Assembly: GCA_036971715.1 (NCBI GenBank)
Contig: JAVHJL010000001.1
Location: 2,852,001-2,916,000, forward strand
Origin: Arthrobotrys musiformis
Taxonomy: Eukaryota > Ascomycota > Orbiliomycetes > Orbiliales > Orbiliaceae
DNA length: 64,000 nucleotides
Reading direction: 5' to 3'
Shown piece after piece: positions 62,290 to 64,000 of this stretch. The notes below the pieces were generated by a model, which saw nothing but the letters and a program-made list of their open reading frames with translations, made no database searches and was not told where the DNA came from. A program made the translations under genes and the position numbers. The stretch's first letter is position 1; each line of letters starts with the position of its first letter.

Positions 62290-63152
62290 ATGGAGCGACT
62301 CTCGCAAAATCGAGGCAACAATGCCTGGTCATCGAACGGTTCGAGACTCCCGAGGCCTCTACCCCCGCTGACAAGTGATCGAAATGTTACGAGGAAGGAC
62401 GAAAGATTTGCAGAAGCTTCACCAGATTCAATAGATTATCAAGCCGAGAGGGCGGCGGAATACTCCTTACCATCGATATCCTCCCTTCTATTTTACGCAG
62501 GAAATGGTTCGGATCGTTGTTCAAGCACTAGTCACAGTAGTATGTTTCGTTGATACCTGGTGTGGTGTACGATGTTCTTTTTTCCATTTTCTAACAACCT
62601 CAACTAGGGAAAGCCCCAGCTCGTTCCATTTATATGTTAGAGCCGGGTGGACGAGATCATATCCCTAGTGCTAACTCCGCTCGAAGGATGAGCTGGGGTG
62701 AAGATATGTCGACCGCTGTTTCGTACACTAATCCATTGCCCGGGATATGCCATGCGGAGTCTATGGCCCAGCAGCATCAGAGGCCAAACATAGACACCGA
62801 ACCGTGTTCTGACTCGGACCACGACCACGTTCTTGATTACAACATCCACCCTAGCCGTCAAGGCGAGCCTACCCTACAAGAATCCTCGGAGATCCCAACC
62901 GCTTCCCAACCGTGGGCACATCATCACCACTCCGCCCCTTCAACCTCGTTATCAGCTACTCAAACCCTGGATCGGTATGTGTGCTCGCAGTGCACCAAAA
63001 CATTTTCTCGACCAAGTAGTTTACGAATACACAGTCATAGCCACACCGGGGAGAAACCCTTTATATGCCCCCACTCTGGCTGTGGGAAGGCCTTCAGCGT
63101 TAGGAGTAATATGAAACGGCATGAAAGGGGCTGCCATTCCATGCGTTCCTAG
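62290..63152 (+). CDS. Two-finger C2H2 zinc-finger transcription factor
   Basis: The model is 62290-62539 joined to 62608-63152, giving 264 residues. The 68-bp intron has donor GTATGT, branch CTAAC at 62591 and acceptor ACTAG at 62607, and the phases match. The N-terminal part is low-complexity with a YSLPSISSLL motif typical of small fungal C2H2 regulators, and a His run lies at about residue 185. Near the C-terminus are two fingers. Finger 1 is YVCSQCTKTFSRPSSLRIHS (C-X2-C-X12-H-X3-H), followed by the linker HTGEKPF. Finger 2 is CPHSGC...HERGCH (C-X4-C-X12-H-X4-H). Paired fingers bind DNA in the nucleus. Its targets are unknown, and I do not assign a named orthologue. The gene is 1.2 kb downstream of areA on the same strand, with no sign of shared function. 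The start is the first ATG of the frame, and an upstream exon is not excluded. Confidence 0.85.
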
Positions 63153-64000
63153 TCCTTGAGTGCGAAGGGTTGTGTCCAGGTGGGGTGTCCCTATGTAATT
63201 ATTACATTGCGACCGTTGGTGGTTTTTATATCGCAATATTTGACTGCGTATAGAGAGTACGGCGCTTAGTCGTAACACGGGAGCCACGGGATAGGGTAAA
63301 TTGGTTGGAATACGTGCGGGCAATATGCCACCGGGCTCTGCGAAATCATGCAAAAATCCGACAGGCCCATGGGCACCCCGGGGCAGGGGCGAAACTGGAT
63401 AACTACTTGTTTTAAGTGAGGAATGGTGGAATGAATGCCCGTCGAGATATATTAGGGACCCCATTCCGATGTTCCGCTCCCAAGGGGGGGGGGGGGGGGG
63501 GGAAGATATTAACATGCGAGGTAGAATGTGCTGAGTAAGATTTACTCTCCATTGAGATCCATGTATGCAAAAGTATATTAGAGAAGCTAGCGCCGTTCCG
63601 ATCATGTCCTTCGCTTCCTCCTTCGAATGATCTGGAGAGAGACGCCAGAGCTGTCTAGTTCTTTGTGAGATTGTGGTCAAAAGGGTTCTAAGGAGGCTGA
63701 TGATCCGCGGGACGTCATGCGTCTCGCGTGCTGGGAATGAGCTAATAATGCTAGTTCGCCTCTGTTCCTCTATGTTCGGTTGTGATTGAGATAAAGGGGT
63801 TATTTCTAAGCCACTATTTGTGAATGGCTTTAGGCATGGCAGATGACTGCTAAGAATATTTAGTTTAGAGGTTAGAAATGTAAAGTTCTTGTGGCATAAC
63901 CTAAACTTACCGTTGGGTAACCTCCCGTATAAGGAGGCGTGGCGCTTGCGCGGCGTGATGGTGAATTATGATTTGGGATGCTACTTCCGATAGTCGCGTA
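63153..64000. other. Downstream sequence without a supportable gene
   Basis: Base composition is normal. No conserved coding motif was seen on either strand. A minus-strand ORF of about 219 codons (63021-63680) overlaps the C2H2 gene and is judged spurious. Confidence 0.4.
63484..63502. repeat. Poly-G tract, 19 bases
   Basis: An uninterrupted G19 homopolymer lies about 330 bp after the C2H2 stop codon. It can be length-variable and prone to sequencing error, and it can form G-quadruplex-type structures. Confidence 0.95.

Noticed and set aside
63021..63680. 219-codon minus-strand ORF
   Set aside because: Antisense to the zinc fingers. Its proline run comes from the poly-G tract, and no domain is visible.

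Overview
The window looks like a filamentous ascomycete chromosome, plausibly an onygenalean (Blastomyces/Histoplasma-like) fungus. The evidence is an AreA/NIT-2-type GATA factor ending in EWEWLTMSL, short fungal introns, and long AT-rich blocks of transposons degraded by C-to-T and G-to-A changes (repeat-induced point mutation, RIP). The species is inferred, not proven.

Positions 1 to about 57,700 are almost entirely nested, RIP-degraded transposons with no functional host gene. The main family is a non-LTR retrotransposon (LINE) with ORF1 (coiled coil plus three zinc knuckles) and ORF2 (AP endonuclease, reverse transcriptase, RNase H). Three copies are full length at about 5.73 kb (12113-17853, 23275-29007, 40528-46255) and six are truncated. 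Between and inside them lie at least two Ty3/gypsy families (reverse transcriptase at 3645-4260 plus, and 50733-51170 minus), three LTR-like families (called B, C and D here) and another repeated sequence (E). Two mutation-poor elements stand out. One is an 808-bp tRNA-headed SINE-like element (29657-30464, minus) that ends in the LINE 3' tail and is flanked by a perfect 13-bp target duplication. The other is a pair of Helentron/HINE-like elements (1744-2102 and 11005-11306) with asymmetric inverted repeats and a covarying 3' hairpin.

Base composition changes at about 57,700. From there two host genes can be read on the plus strand. The areA-like nitrogen regulator gene (about 58,296-61,098, three visible exons) carries an AreA N-terminal block, one GATA finger and the C-terminal tail known in this family to contact NmrA. 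A two-finger C2H2 regulator (62,290-63,152) has one clear intron. Its partners are not visible here. The last 850 bases hold no gene I can support, but do hold a 19-G run.

The LINE probably supplied the machinery that moved the SINE-like element. RIP explains the stop codons in every transposon ORF and the extreme AT content. The areA gene therefore sits against the edge of a large silenced block, with only about 0.6 kb between that edge and its first recognisable codons.
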